Shown: positions 9,470 through 19,072, numbered from the stretch's first letter. The stretch is 64,000 bases of DNA from Bradyrhizobiaceae bacterium (GCA_020544565.1 CP078014.1:1494574-1558573), one strand, 5' to 3'. Program-made: numbers and translations. Notes: generated from the letters alone by a model not told the origin.

Positions 9470-9657
9470 CCTAAAAGGAGCGTTTTATTATTACACACGT
9501 ATAAAGTGCACAATCAATAGTATGTTCATATACAACTTATGGTGGAATTGACTCGCCAAAACGGATCGCATCACCAGCCCGCGATTTGACAGCGGACCCC
9601 CTTTTACCCATGTATCGGGCGAGCCTGCCTGGCGGATTGCCCCGATTCAGGCTCGCC
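9470..9657 (+). promoter_or_regulatory. AT-rich block, candidate topA promoter and leader hairpin
   Basis: The 240 bases before topA hold a strikingly AT-rich stretch (about 9470-9545) in an otherwise GC-rich region. TTGACA follows at 9586-9591, with a poor -10-like ATGTAT at 9610-9615 (18-base spacing). A perfect 10-base inverted repeat comes next, GGCGAGCCTG at 9618-9627 and CAGGCTCGCC at 9648-9657, ending 27 bases before the ATG. The repeat is not followed by a T-run, so it looks like a leader structure rather than a terminator. A supercoiling-sensitive topA promoter is a reasonable guess but is not shown by the sequence. Confidence 0.4.
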
Positions 9658-9684
9658 TGTCTCCATTAAGTCATTGGAATCTTG

Positions 9685-12414
9685 ATGAATCTCGTCATTG
9701 TCGAGTCGCCCGCCAAGGCCAAGACGATCAACAAGTATTTGGGCTCCTCCTACGAGGTTCTGGCCTCCTACGGCCATGTCCGCGACCTGCCGGCCAAGAA
9801 CGGCTCGGTCGATCCGGACTCCAATTTCCAGATGATCTGGGAGACCGACCCGAAGGCGGCCGGCCGCCTCAACGACATCGCCAAGGCGCTCAAGAACGCC
9901 GACAAGCTGATCCTGGCGACCGACCCCGATCGCGAGGGCGAAGCCATCTCCTGGCATGTGCTGGAGGTGATGAAGCAGAAGCGCGCGCTGAAGGATCAGA
10001 AGATCGAGCGCGTGGTCTTCAACGCCATCACCAAGCAGGCCGTCACCGAGGCCATGCAGCACCCGCGCGAGATCGACGGCGCGCTGGTGGACGCCTATAT
10101 GGCGCGCCGCGCGCTGGACTATCTGGTCGGCTTCACCCTCTCCCCGGTGCTGTGGCGCAAATTGCCCGGCGCGCGCTCCGCCGGGCGGGTGCAGTCGGTC
10201 GCGCTGCGCCTCGTCTGCGACCGCGAACTCGAAATCGAGAAATTCGTCCCGAAGGAATACTGGTCGCTGCTGGCGACGCTGGCGACGCCGCGCGGCGACA
10301 CCTTCGAGGCGCGCCTCGTCGGCGCCGACGGCAAGAAAATCCAGCGGCTCGACATCGGCAACGGCGCGGACGCCGCGGACTTCAAAAAGGCGCTGGAGGC
10401 GGCGACCTACACCGTCGCCACGGTGGAAGCCAAGCCGGCGCGCCGCAATCCGCAGGCCCCGTTCACCACCTCGACGCTGCAGCAGGAAGCCAGCCGCAAG
10501 CTCGGCTTCGCGCCCGCGCACACCATGCGGATCGCCCAGCGCCTTTATGAAGGCATCGACATCGGCGGCGAGACCACCGGCCTCATCACCTATATGCGAA
10601 CCGACGGCGTCTCCATCGCGCCCGAGGCGGTGACGCAGGCGCGCAAGGTGATCGGCGAGGACTACGGCAAGGATTATGTGCCGGGTGCGCCGCGCCAGTA
10701 TTCGTCGAAGGCGAAGAACGCGCAGGAGGCCCACGAGGCCATCCGCCCCACCGACCTCTCGCGCCGGCCGGCGAAGCTGAAGGCGCGGCTCGATAACGAC
10801 CAGTATCGCCTTTACGAACTGATCTGGATGCGCACCATCGCCAGCCAGATGGAATCGGCCGAGCTGGAGCGCACCACCGTCGACATCACCGCCAAGGCGG
10901 GCGGGCGCACGCTGGACATGCGCGCCACCGGTCAGGTCGTCAAATTCGAAGGCTTCCTCGCGGTCTATCAGGAAGGCCGCGACGACGATCCCGAGGACGA
11001 GGACAGCAAGCGCCTGCCCGTCATCCATCAGGGCGAAAACCTCAAGCGCGAGAGCCTCAGCGTCACCCAGCACTTCACCGAGCCGCCGCCGCGCTTCTCG
11101 GAAGCCTCGCTGGTGAAGCGCATGGAAGAGCTCGGCATCGGCCGCCCCTCGACCTACGCCTCGATCCTGCAGGTGCTGAAGGACCGCGGCTATGTGAAAC
11201 TGGAGAAGAAGCGCCTCTATGGCGAGGACAAGGGCCGCGTCGTGGTGGCGTTCCTCGAGAAGTTCTTCGCGCGCTACGTCGAGTTCGACTTCACCGCCGA
11301 CCTCGAGGAACAGCTCGACCGGATTTCCAACAACGAGATCGCCTGGAAGCAGGTGCTGGCCGATTTCTGGCGCGACTTCATCGGCGCGGTGGACGAGATC
11401 AAGGACGTCAAGGTCAGCGAGGTGCTCGACGTGCTCGACGCCATGCTGGGCGAGCACATCTACGAGCCGCGCGCCGATGGCGGCGATCCGCGCCAGTGCC
11501 CGAGCTGCGGCACCGGCCGGCTCAATCTCAAGGCCGGCAAGTTCGGCGCCTTCGTCGGCTGCTCGAACTATCCGGAATGCCGCTACACCCGCCCGCTCGC
11601 ATCCAGCAGCGCCTCGGAGGACCGCAGCCTCGGCCAGGATCCCGTGAGCGGCCTGAACGTCGCCGTCAAGGCCGGCCGCTTCGGCCCCTATATCCAGCTC
11701 GGCGAGCAGAAGGACTATCCCGACGACGAGAAACCGAAACGCGCGGGCATTCCCAAGAACATGTCGCCCGCCGATGTCGAGCTGCCACTGGCGCTGAAGC
11801 TCTTGGCGCTGCCGCGCGATATTGGACCGCACCCCGAGGACGGCGAGATGATCACGGCCGGTATCGGCCGGTTCGGCCCGTTCGTGCGCCATGGCAAGAC
11901 CTATGCGAGCCTCGAGGCCGGTGACGACGTTTATAATGTCGGCCTCAACCGCGCGGTGACGCTGATCGCCGAGAAGATCGCCAAGGGGCCCGGCCGCCGT
12001 TTCGGCGCCGATCCCGGCAAGGAAGTCGGCGACTATCCGGCGCGCGGCGGCAAGATCATGCTCAAGAAAGGCCGCTACGGCGCTTACGTCACCATCGACG
12101 GCATCAACGCCACCATTCCCGACAGCATCGAACCGGACAAGCTCACGCTTGAGGAAGCCATCGCGCTGATCGAGGAGCGCGCCGCCAAGGGCGGCAAGGC
12201 CAAGGGCGCCAGAAAGACGGCGACGAAAAAAACGGCCGCCAGGAAACCTGCGGCCAAGAAAGCTGCGGCCAAGAAAACCGCCGCGAAAAAGGCTGCGCCC
12301 AGGAAACAGGCCGCGGAGCCGGTATCGCTGCAGGACGCCAAGGCCCGGAAGGCCGCTGCCGCCAAGGCCACCAAAGTGGCGGAAAAGAAGAGCGCCGGTA
12401 AAGCGCACGGATAA
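9685..12414 (+). CDS. topA: DNA topoisomerase I (type IA)
   Basis: A 909-residue enzyme that relaxes negative supercoils. The N-terminal Toprim domain starts MNLVIVESPAKAKTINKYLG and has TDPDREGEA near residues 79-86. The catalytic tyrosine is in GLITYMRTDG near residue 303. A C-terminal zinc ribbon (CPSCGTGRL then GCSNYPECRYTR near residues 605-635) and further topo-C repeats follow. The last ~70 residues are a lysine/alanine-rich tail (repeats of the K-K-T-A-A-R-K-P-A-A type), resembling histone H1 tails that add non-specific DNA binding. The ATG at 9685 directly follows an in-frame TTG. The stop overlaps the rnr start by one base (TAATG). Confidence 0.97.
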   Translation: MNLVIVESPAKAKTINKYLGSSYEVLASYGHVRDLPAKNGSVDPDSNFQMIWETDPKAAGRLNDIAKALKNADKLILATDPDREGEAISWHVLEVMKQKRALKDQKIERVVFNAITKQAVTEAMQHPREIDGALVDAYMARRALDYLVGFTLSPVLWRKLPGARSAGRVQSVALRLVCDRELEIEKFVPKEYWSLLATLATPRGDTFEARLVGADGKKIQRLDIGNGADAADFKKALEAATYTVATVEAKPARRNPQAPFTTSTLQQEASRKLGFAPAHTMRIAQRLYEGIDIGGETTGLITYMRTDGVSIAPEAVTQARKVIGEDYGKDYVPGAPRQYSSKAKNAQEAHEAIRPTDLSRRPAKLKARLDNDQYRLYELIWMRTIASQMESAELERTTVDITAKAGGRTLDMRATGQVVKFEGFLAVYQEGRDDDPEDEDSKRLPVIHQGENLKRESLSVTQHFTEPPPRFSEASLVKRMEELGIGRPSTYASILQVLKDRGYVKLEKKRLYGEDKGRVVVAFLEKFFARYVEFDFTADLEEQLDRISNNEIAWKQVLADFWRDFIGAVDEIKDVKVSEVLDVLDAMLGEHIYEPRADGGDPRQCPSCGTGRLNLKAGKFGAFVGCSNYPECRYTRPLASSSASEDRSLGQDPVSGLNVAVKAGRFGPYIQLGEQKDYPDDEKPKRAGIPKNMSPADVELPLALKLLALPRDIGPHPEDGEMITAGIGRFGPFVRHGKTYASLEAGDDVYNVGLNRAVTLIAEKIAKGPGRRFGADPGKEVGDYPARGGKIMLKKGRYGAYVTIDGINATIPDSIEPDKLTLEEAIALIEERAAKGGKAKGARKTATKKTAARKPAAKKAAAKKTAAKKAAPRKQAAEPVSLQDAKARKAAAAKATKVAEKKSAGKAHG

Positions 12415-14744
12415 TGAAAAAGAAAAGCAACGCGACCGCCGCTTTTCCCGACAGAGAAAGCATCGTCGCGTTCGTCACGGCGCATCCCGGCGAGGCCGGC
12501 ACCCGCGAGCTGGCACGTCATTTCGGCCTCAAGAACGAGGCGCGCGCGGCGCTGCGCCGGATCCTGGCCGAACTCGCCGACGAGGGCGTCATCGCACGCG
12601 AAGGCCGCAAGGTGCGCGAAGCGAAATCGCTGCCGCCCACCCTGGTCGCCGACATCACCGGCCGTGACACCGACGGCGAACTGGTCGCATCTCCCGCCGA
12701 ATGGCTGGAGGAGGTCGACGGCCCCGCTCCGGTCATTCACATCCACACGCCGCGCAAGCCGAAGCCCGGCACTGTCGCGGGCGTGGGCGACCGCGCCCTG
12801 CTGCGGATCGAGACGGGCGACGGCAAGCACGCGCGCGGCACTTACAGCGGCCGCATCATCAAGCTGCTCGACAAGGCCGCCCATCGCGTGCTCGGGATTT
12901 TCCGCAGCCTGCCGAATGGCGACGGCCGCCTGATCCCGATCGACAAGAAGCAGGCCGGGCGCGAACTCGCCATCGCCGCGGCTTTCTCAGGCGGCGCGCA
13001 GGACGGCGACCTGATCAGCGTCGAACTGATGCGCGGGCGCGGCTACGGGCCGCCGTCCGGCAAGGTGAAGGAGCGGCTTGGCTCGCTGAAGACCGAGAAG
13101 GCCGTCAGCCTGATCGCCATTCATGCCCACGACATTCCGCAGGAGTTTCCGCCCGACGCGCTCCGCGAGGCGGAGAATGCGAAACCGGCCACGCTCAAGG
13201 GGCGCGAGGACTGGCGCGACGTGCCGCTGGTCACCATCGATCCGCCGGACGCGAAAGACCATGACGACGCGGTTCACGCCGAACCCGACAGCGATCCGCA
13301 CAACAAGGGCGGCTTCATCGTCCATGTCGCCATCGCCGATGTCGCCTTCTATGTGCGCCCGGACTCCCCGCTCGACCGCGAGGCATTGCGGCGCGGCAAC
13401 TCGGTCTATTTCCCCGACCGCGTCGTGCCGATGCTGCCCGAGCGCATCTCCAACGACCTGTGTTCGCTGAAACCGGGCGAGGCCCGCGGCGCGCTCGCCG
13501 TGCGCATGGTGATCGACAGGACCGGGCGCAAGCGCGCGCATACGTTCCATCGCGTGCTGATGCGCTCGGCCGCGAAACTGAGTTACGCGCAGGCGCAGGC
13601 CGCCATCGACGGGCGGCCCGACGACATCACCGCCCCCCTGCTCGATCCGATCCTCAAGCCGCTGTGGACGGCCTATCATCTGGTGAAGCGCGCGCGCGAC
13701 GAGCGCGATCCGCTTGAGCTTGAACTGCCCGAGCGCAAGATCCTGCTCAAACCCGACGGCACGGTGGATCGCGTGGTGACGCCGGAGCGCCTCGACGCCC
13801 ACCGGCTGATCGAGGAATGCATGATCCTCGCCAACGTCGCCGCCGCCGAGACGCTGGAGAAGCAGGCGCTGCCGCTGATCTACCGCGTGCACGACGAGCC
13901 GACGGTGGAGAAGGTCCACAACCTGCGCGAATTCCTCAGGACGCTCGACATGCCGTTCTCCGCGACCGGCGCGCTGCGCCCCGCGGTCTTCAACCGTATT
14001 CTCGCCCAGGTGAAGGGCCGCGACGCGGAATCGCTGGTCAACGAGGTGGTGCTGCGCTCGCAGGCGCAGGCGGAATATTCGGCCGAGAACTACGGCCACT
14101 TCGGCCTCAACCTGCGCCGTTACGCCCATTTCACCTCGCCGATCCGGCGCTATGCGGACCTGATCGTCCACCGCGCCCTGATCCGCGCGCTCGGTCTCGG
14201 CGAAGGCGCGCTGCCCGACACCGAGACTCTTGAAACATTGAACGAAGTGGCTGCGGCAATTTCGCTCACCGAGCGCCGCGCGATGAAGGCGGAGCGCGAA
14301 ACCGCCGACCGCCTGATCGCGCATTTTCTCGCCGACCGCATCGGCGCGATTTTCGAAGGCCGGATTTCCGGCGTCACCCGCGCCGGACTGTTCGTGAAAC
14401 TGGCTGGAACCGGCGCCGATGGCTTCATTCCGATCCGCACGCTGGGCAGCGAGTACTACAATTACGACGAAGCCCGCCACGCCCTGATCGGCTCACGCAG
14501 CGGTGCCATGCATCGGCTGGGTGACGTGGTGCAGGTTCGTCTGGTAGAAGCTGCCCCGGTGGCCGGTGCGCTACGTTTCGAACTCCTGTCCGAGGGTGCG
14601 ACCGCCCCACGCGGCGGTCGCCCGCGCGACGGCCGCAAGCGCGTGCCGCCCACAGGCCAGACCCGGCCCGGACGCGACAAGACGGCCAGCAACACCAAGG
14701 CGCGCAAGCCGTCCCGCAAGGCGCGTAAATCGAGGAAGGGATAA
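12414..14744 (+). CDS. rnr: Ribonuclease R
   Basis: A 776-residue 3'-5' exoribonuclease of the RNB family that degrades structured RNA. An N-terminal winged-helix-like region (residues 1-70) precedes cold-shock domains. The RNB catalytic domain carries TIDPPDAKDHDDAVHAEP (the Mg-binding Asp cluster near residue 280) and the conserved HFTSPIRRYADLIVHRAL near residue 575. An S1 domain (IFEGRISGVTRAGLFVKL) and a basic Lys/Arg tail complete it. It overlaps topA by one base and is therefore translationally coupled. Confidence 0.96.
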   Translation: MKKKSNATAAFPDRESIVAFVTAHPGEAGTRELARHFGLKNEARAALRRILAELADEGVIAREGRKVREAKSLPPTLVADITGRDTDGELVASPAEWLEEVDGPAPVIHIHTPRKPKPGTVAGVGDRALLRIETGDGKHARGTYSGRIIKLLDKAAHRVLGIFRSLPNGDGRLIPIDKKQAGRELAIAAAFSGGAQDGDLISVELMRGRGYGPPSGKVKERLGSLKTEKAVSLIAIHAHDIPQEFPPDALREAENAKPATLKGREDWRDVPLVTIDPPDAKDHDDAVHAEPDSDPHNKGGFIVHVAIADVAFYVRPDSPLDREALRRGNSVYFPDRVVPMLPERISNDLCSLKPGEARGALAVRMVIDRTGRKRAHTFHRVLMRSAAKLSYAQAQAAIDGRPDDITAPLLDPILKPLWTAYHLVKRARDERDPLELELPERKILLKPDGTVDRVVTPERLDAHRLIEECMILANVAAAETLEKQALPLIYRVHDEPTVEKVHNLREFLRTLDMPFSATGALRPAVFNRILAQVKGRDAESLVNEVVLRSQAQAEYSAENYGHFGLNLRRYAHFTSPIRRYADLIVHRALIRALGLGEGALPDTETLETLNEVAAAISLTERRAMKAERETADRLIAHFLADRIGAIFEGRISGVTRAGLFVKLAGTGADGFIPIRTLGSEYYNYDEARHALIGSRSGAMHRLGDVVQVRLVEAAPVAGALRFELLSEGATAPRGGRPRDGRKRVPPTGQTRPGRDKTASNTKARKPSRKARKSRKG

Positions 14745-14765
14745 GACCCTTCAAAGGAGAGAGCG

Positions 14766-15242
14766 ATGGAAAGCCCGGCCGCCGAGCCAACGACGACCTG
14801 GACCCAGTCTTCCGTTGCGTTGCCAAAGCGCGACGTGTGGCAGGCCATGGCGCGCGGGCTGCGCTGCCGCTGTCCGAACTGCGGCGAAGGCAAGATCTTC
14901 CGCGCCTTCCTCAAGGTGGCGGACAACTGCCCGGCCTGCGGCGAGAACCTGAGCCATCATCGCGCCGACGACCTTCCGGCCTATCTGGTGATCGTCATCG
15001 TCGGACACATCGTGGTGCCGGCCGCGTTGTGGATCGAGACCGGTTACGCGCCATCCGTGGCGCTGCAACTCGCGATCTACCTGCCATTCACCCTGATCGC
15101 CTCGCTGCTGCTGCTGCAACCGATCAAGGGCGCCGTGGTCGGCCTGCAATGGGCTTTCCGCATGCACGGCTTCGATGAAAGCCGCCCCGAAGGGGCCGAG
15201 GAAGGCACTCTGATCAAAGCGAAGGCAGCCGATTCCGCATGA
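14766..15242 (+). CDS. DUF983 zinc-ribbon membrane protein
   Basis: A 158-residue protein with an N-terminal zinc ribbon (CRCPNCGEGKIF, then CPACGENL near residue 58). Two hydrophobic helices follow (YLVIVIVGHIVVPAALW and LAIYLPFTLIASLLLLQP), the DUF983 arrangement. The function is unknown; it is widespread in alphaproteobacteria next to rnr. A strong Shine-Dalgarno sequence (AAAGGAGAGAG) precedes the ATG. Its last four bases overlap the start of the NUDIX gene (ATGA), so the two proteins are probably made together. Confidence 0.85.
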   Translation: MESPAAEPTTTWTQSSVALPKRDVWQAMARGLRCRCPNCGEGKIFRAFLKVADNCPACGENLSHHRADDLPAYLVIVIVGHIVVPAALWIETGYAPSVALQLAIYLPFTLIASLLLLQPIKGAVVGLQWAFRMHGFDESRPEGAEEGTLIKAKAADSA

Positions 15243-15973
15243 TCAAACCGGAAAGAGAAGAAAAGGAAGATAGCAGCCACGCCTATCTCCGCCCCAGGGA
15301 TGCGGCGACCCTCATGCTGATCGATCGCAGCGCGGGGGTACCGAAGGTTCTCGTCGGCAAGCGCCACGACAAGGTCGTGTTCCAGCCCGGCAAATTCGTC
15401 TTTCCGGGCGGCCGCGTCGACGCGACCGACAATCGCATTCCCGTGGCCGCTGAAATTCCGAAGGCGCTGGAGGACAAGCTCGTCTGCGGCAGCCCGAAGA
15501 TCACGGCGGCGCGCGCCCGCGCGCTGGCGGTGGCGGCTATTCGCGAAGCCTGCGAGGAGACCGGCCTGTGCCTCGGCCGGCCGATGGGCTCGGCGGGCAG
15601 CGCGGCCTCCCGGCTCACCGGCGAATGGAAGCCGTTCGCCGACGCCGGCCTGCTGCCCGATCCGTCCGGGCTGTTCTTCATCGCCCGCGCCATCACCCCA
15701 CCCGGCCGCGTACGCCGGTTCGACACCCGGTTTTTCACCGCCGATGTCTCGGCCATCGCCCACCGGGTCGAGGGTGTGGTTCACGCCGATGCGGAACTGG
15801 TGGAACTGGTGTGGGTCGAACTCGGCTCGTCATCGCTGGACGGGCTGCACTCGATGACCAAGAACGTGCTGCGCGAACTGGCCCATCGTCTGGCCCAGGG
15901 GCCGCTGTCCCATGCCTCCGACGTGCCGTTTTACCATCATCACAATGGCGACTGGCGGCGCGACATGATCTGA
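15239..15973 (+). CDS. NUDIX hydrolase
   Basis: A 244-residue Nudix-fold protein. The box is split by an insertion: FPGGRVDATDN near residue 58 supplies the glycine part, and AAIREACEETGLCLG near residue 100 supplies the R-E-x-x-E-E-x-G metal-binding helix. Nudix enzymes hydrolyse nucleoside diphosphates linked to another moiety; the substrate here is not evident, though the C-terminal half resembles a group sometimes annotated as CoA or ADP-ribose pyrophosphatases. It is coupled to the upstream DUF983 gene by an ATGA overlap. Confidence 0.86.
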   Translation: MIKPEREEKEDSSHAYLRPRDAATLMLIDRSAGVPKVLVGKRHDKVVFQPGKFVFPGGRVDATDNRIPVAAEIPKALEDKLVCGSPKITAARARALAVAAIREACEETGLCLGRPMGSAGSAASRLTGEWKPFADAGLLPDPSGLFFIARAITPPGRVRRFDTRFFTADVSAIAHRVEGVVHADAELVELVWVELGSSSLDGLHSMTKNVLRELAHRLAQGPLSHASDVPFYHHHNGDWRRDMI

Positions 15974-16042
15974 TCCGCCCGCTATGCTGGGAGCCAAGCC
16001 TGCGGCAGACGCCGGCGAGATCAACGCCCCTGAAGTTGTTCA

Positions 16043-16822
16043 ATGCGTACCGGCGCCGCCATCTCCGTCCTCGTTCACATCGCAGTGGTGACGGCGTGGC
16101 TCGTGCTCGCGAGCGTTCGTCCGTTCGATCCGACGGTGGCCGAAGCGGTGACCGTGGACCTCGTCACACCCGACGAGGTGCCGGCACCGCCGCAAGAACC
16201 GGACAAGGAACTGGACAAAAAGCCGGAAACTCCCCAACTGCCGGATCTCAGCGCGCTCGATAAACCGGTGCCACCGGCGCAACCGGCCGCGGCGGAACCG
16301 CCCCCTTCGCCGCCACCGGCCCCGGCTTCGTCGCCGCCACCCGCAAGCCGGCAAACAGCCGCGCTCGCACCCGCATCGCCAGCGCAACCACCCCCGCCGC
16401 CGGCCGAAGTGCCCGTGGCTCAGCCGGACATCACCGAACAATACGGCACCATGTTCAGCCTGCCCGACCCGAAACCGTCCGAGGGTTTCGACGCCGTCGC
16501 CTCCACCGCCGCCGATCTCAAGCGGGAAGATGTCGCGGCGCTGCGCGCGCATCTGCGAACCTGTTCGACATTGCCCGCCTCGGTTTCCCCGTCGGACAAG
16601 GTCAAGGTCACCCTGCGCGTGGCGCTGCGGCGGGACGGCCGGCTCGCCGCTGAGCCGATGCTGATCGAAGCCAGCGCCTCGAAATCGGGCCCGCTCCTGA
16701 TGCGAAGTGCGATGGAGGCGCTGGAGAAATGCCAGCCCTATACGATGCTGCCGCCCGACCGCTACAAGGAGTGGAAAGTGCTCGATCTCCGCTTCACGCC
16801 CCGGGATTTCAAGGGCGGATAG
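16043..16822 (+). CDS. TolA/TonB-like periplasmic protein with C-terminal TonB domain
   Basis: A 259-residue protein with an N-terminal signal-anchor (AAISVLVHIAVVTAWLVLA), a long proline/alanine-rich spacer (about residues 45-125) and a C-terminal domain. That domain reads LRTCSTLPASVSPSDKVKVT and VALRRDGRLAAEPMLIEA, ending in K-C-Q-P-Y. This is the anchor, extended Pro spacer and TonB/TolA C-terminal layout of energy-transducing envelope proteins. No tolQR or exbBD genes are adjacent, so it may work with a complex encoded elsewhere. The anchor and spacer are clear; the TolA-versus-TonB assignment is not. Confidence 0.7.
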   Translation: MRTGAAISVLVHIAVVTAWLVLASVRPFDPTVAEAVTVDLVTPDEVPAPPQEPDKELDKKPETPQLPDLSALDKPVPPAQPAAAEPPPSPPPAPASSPPPASRQTAALAPASPAQPPPPPAEVPVAQPDITEQYGTMFSLPDPKPSEGFDAVASTAADLKREDVAALRAHLRTCSTLPASVSPSDKVKVTLRVALRRDGRLAAEPMLIEASASKSGPLLMRSAMEALEKCQPYTMLPPDRYKEWKVLDLRFTPRDFKGG

Positions 16823-16912
16823 GAGCGTCCGGCCCCGCGAGCGCGAATCGCCGGGGAGCCGCCGGAACCGGTTTCAGGGGGCCAAATGAGCCGGATTTCC
16901 GCGGCAAAAACC

Positions 16913-16940
16913 TTGACTTTGGGCCGTTCGAAGCTAGGTT
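16913..16940 (+). promoter_or_regulatory. Sigma-70-type promoter of rpmG
   Basis: TTGACT (16913-16918) and TAGGTT (16935-16940) are separated by 16 bases. Transcription would start about 15-20 bases further on, giving a 40-50-base leader before the rpmG ATG. The spacing and location support a housekeeping promoter. Confidence 0.5.
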
Positions 16941-17003
16941 GCGCGCCAAATGCAGCTCGATCTGTCGGGCCTGCTCCGATTCCTGACATTCGAGGTTCAG
17001 AAC

Positions 17004-17171
17004 ATGGCCAAGGCGGTCACCATCAAGGTCAAGCTCGTTTCCAGCGCGGACACCGGCTTCTACTACGTCACCAAGAAGAACTCGCGCACGATGACCGACA
17101 AGCTCGTGAAGAAGAAGTACGACCCGGTCGCGAAGAAGCACGTCGAGTTCCGCGAAGCCAAGATCAAGTAA
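17004..17171 (+). CDS. rpmG: 50S ribosomal protein L33
   Basis: A 55-residue basic protein, [20 protein letters not shown] and onward to [18 protein letters not shown], the alphaproteobacterial L33 form without the zinc-binding cysteines. It binds near the E site of the 50S subunit. The ATG at 17004 gives exactly the family length; an upstream in-frame ATG at 16950 is rejected. It is a single-gene unit with its own promoter and a strong terminator. Confidence 0.97.
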   Translation: MAKAVTIKVKLVSSADTGFYYVTKKNSRTMTDKLVKKKYDPVAKKHVEFREAKIK

Positions 17172-17193
17172 CGAATTCAACGCGTTACTGAAT

Positions 17194-17219
17194 AAAACGG
17201 AGCCGCTCGGCTCCGTTTT
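17194..17219. terminator. Bidirectional intrinsic terminator after rpmG
   Basis: An almost perfect hairpin: the arm from 17194 (AAAACGGAGCCG) pairs with CGGCTCCGTTTT ending at 17219. A-run and T-run flanks let it work in both directions. It separates rpmG from the convergent stress-protein gene. Confidence 0.9.
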
Positions 17220-17297
17220 GCGTTTCCGGACCACGTCAGGGCGACCGGGCTGGCCCACCTTCCGCAGCCGCGCTTCGCCCCGCTGGCCCCGACCGCC

Positions 17298-18164
17298 TCA
17301 GTGCGACAGCAGCACCCAGCCCGGCGGATTGGTCAGAATCGAGCGCGTCGCCCCGCCGAGGATGAATTCCCGAAATCTGGAATGGCCATAGGCGCCCATC
17401 ACCAGCAGGTCGATCTGGCGGGACGCCACATAGGCTTCCATGAAGCTGCCGATGGAATGGCTGTCGGTCTTCCTGACGTCCTCGTGCACGGCATTGACGC
17501 CGAGCCCGGCCAGATGCGCGATGAACTGCTGGCTCTGGGCCGATGACAGCGGCTTGTCGTCGGTGGCGGTGAAGACCCGCACCGATTTGGCCTGACGCAG
17601 GAAAGGCATCGCATCCGACACCGCACGGGTGGCGGGCCGGCTCGCGTCCCACGCGATGGCGATGTGGTCGAAGGACGTCGCCAACCGCCGCCCCGGCGTC
17701 TGCGGGAACACCAGAACCGGCCGCCCCGATTCAAAGATCACGCCTTCGACGCCGTCGAACTGATCCTCGTCGTCCCGGCGCAGCGGCAGCACCGTGAGGT
17801 GATGCAGCCGCGCCGCCTCGATCAACTTTCCGCGAACCTGGTAGAACGTCCCGCGCTCAAGGCTGCAGCGATGCAGCACGGCGTGGCGGGAGACCGCCGC
17901 CTCGAACCAGCCGACAAGCTGCTGCGCGTTGGCGGCGCTCTTCTTGGCTTGCGACGCCAGGAATTCACCGGCATGCGCGCCTTCGAAATACAGGCCGGAT
18001 TCGATCTCGATCTCGTAGACGAGCGCCGACAGCCGCGTCTTCACCGCAGCCCCCTCGCCGTCGCGGACGAGACCGGCGCACAGGGCGACGACGGCCTCGA
18101 TCGCGGCCTCCGTGACCGGCCTCGGATAGCTCACGAGAGGAAGCAAGAAATCCCGGATCGCCAT
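17298..18164 (-). CDS. Universal stress protein (UspA) family, two-domain length
   Basis: A 288-residue cytoplasmic protein. The C-terminal half (from about residue 165, DHIAIAWDASRPATRAVSDA) is a UspA domain ending GAYGHSRFREFILGGATRSI, where G-x-x-G-H-S-R-x-x-E is the ATP-binding/dimer motif. The N-terminal half is a degenerate second Usp-like domain. The Shine-Dalgarno sequence AAGGAGGG sits close before the ATG. It is divergent from the CBS-domain gene, a common pairing of nucleotide-binding stress proteins. Its ligand is unknown. Confidence 0.88.
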   Translation of the reverse strand: MAIRDFLLPLVSYPRPVTEAAIEAVVALCAGLVRDGEGAAVKTRLSALVYEIEIESGLYFEGAHAGEFLASQAKKSAANAQQLVGWFEAAVSRHAVLHRCSLERGTFYQVRGKLIEAARLHHLTVLPLRRDDEDQFDGVEGVIFESGRPVLVFPQTPGRRLATSFDHIAIAWDASRPATRAVSDAMPFLRQAKSVRVFTATDDKPLSSAQSQQFIAHLAGLGVNAVHEDVRKTDSHSIGSFMEAYVASRQIDLLVMGAYGHSRFREFILGGATRSILTNPPGWVLLSH

Positions 18165-18319
18165 TGCACCCTCCTTGACTGCCAGAGCCTATCGCGACAG
18201 CCTGCGCGCGGGTCTTGAGTTGCATCAAAGCCTGCAGCGGACGGGCGTCGGACACTCGTACAGGCCGGCGCACGGAATCGGTCCGCAGCCACCCGGCCTA
18301 TCAATATCGAGATTGCCCC

Positions 18320-19072
18320 ATGCAAGCGCATCATATCATGACTCGCAAGGTCATCACCGTCACGCCTGACACAGCGGTCGCCGACGTCGCCCGGCTGATG
18401 CTGGAGCACCATATCAGCGGCCTGCCCGTCGTCGATGCGAACGGGGCGCTGGTCGGCATGGTGACCGAACGCGACCTTCTGCGCCGCGAGGAAATCGGCA
18501 CCCAGCGCAAGCGGCCGCGCTGGCTGGAGCTGATCCTCGGCCCCGGCCGCGAGGCCCAAGAGTACGTCCACGTCGCCGGCCGCAAGGTGCGTGACGTCAT
18601 GACGCCGGACGTGCGCACCGTGAACGAGGACACGCCGCTCTCCGACGTGGTCGCGACCATGGAAAAACACCAGATCAAGCGCTTGCCGGTGATGAAGGGC
18701 GACAGGCTGGTCGGCATCATCAGCCGCCAGAATTTCGTGCGCACCCTCGCCGGCCTCGCCCGGGAGATGCCCGAGCCCAGCGCCGACGACGACCAGATTC
18801 GCGACCGCATCCTTGCCGAACTCGACAAACGGGCATGGTCCACCACCGGCATCGAGGTGTTCGTGCGCGAGGGCGTGGTCGATCTCTGCGGCGTCATCAC
18901 CGACGACCGCATCCGCCAGGCCATCGTCGTGGCGGCGGAAAACGTCGCCGGGGTCAAGCAGGTCCACGATCACCTGTGCTGGATCGACCCGATGTCGGGC
19001 ATGTATTTCGAATCCGAGGAAGACACCGCCAAAGCCAACGCAAACAAGGCCGACGCCGCAAAAAAGGCTTAG
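18320..19072 (+). CDS. CBS-domain pair plus BON-domain protein
   Basis: A 250-residue protein with two N-terminal CBS domains: MTRKVITVTPDTAVADVARL at residues 7-26, and RDVMTPDVRTVNEDTPLSDV near residue 95, ending LVGIISRQNFVRTL. A BON-like C-terminal domain follows (GIEVFVREGVVDLCGVITDD, then V-K-Q-V-H-D-H). CBS pairs sense adenosyl nucleotides; BON domains bind phospholipid or act in envelope stress. The target is unknown. It is divergent from the stress-protein gene; the 155-base spacer presumably holds both promoters, though no convincing boxes were seen. Confidence 0.87.
   Translation: MQAHHIMTRKVITVTPDTAVADVARLMLEHHISGLPVVDANGALVGMVTERDLLRREEIGTQRKRPRWLELILGPGREAQEYVHVAGRKVRDVMTPDVRTVNEDTPLSDVVATMEKHQIKRLPVMKGDRLVGIISRQNFVRTLAGLAREMPEPSADDDQIRDRILAELDKRAWSTTGIEVFVREGVVDLCGVITDDRIRQAIVVAAENVAGVKQVHDHLCWIDPMSGMYFESEEDTAKANANKADAAKKA

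Noticed and set aside
9604..12408. Long open frame antisense to topA
   Set aside because: Its protein is low-complexity Gly/Arg/Leu text mirroring topA codons, with no domain; it is a shadow of GC-rich coding.
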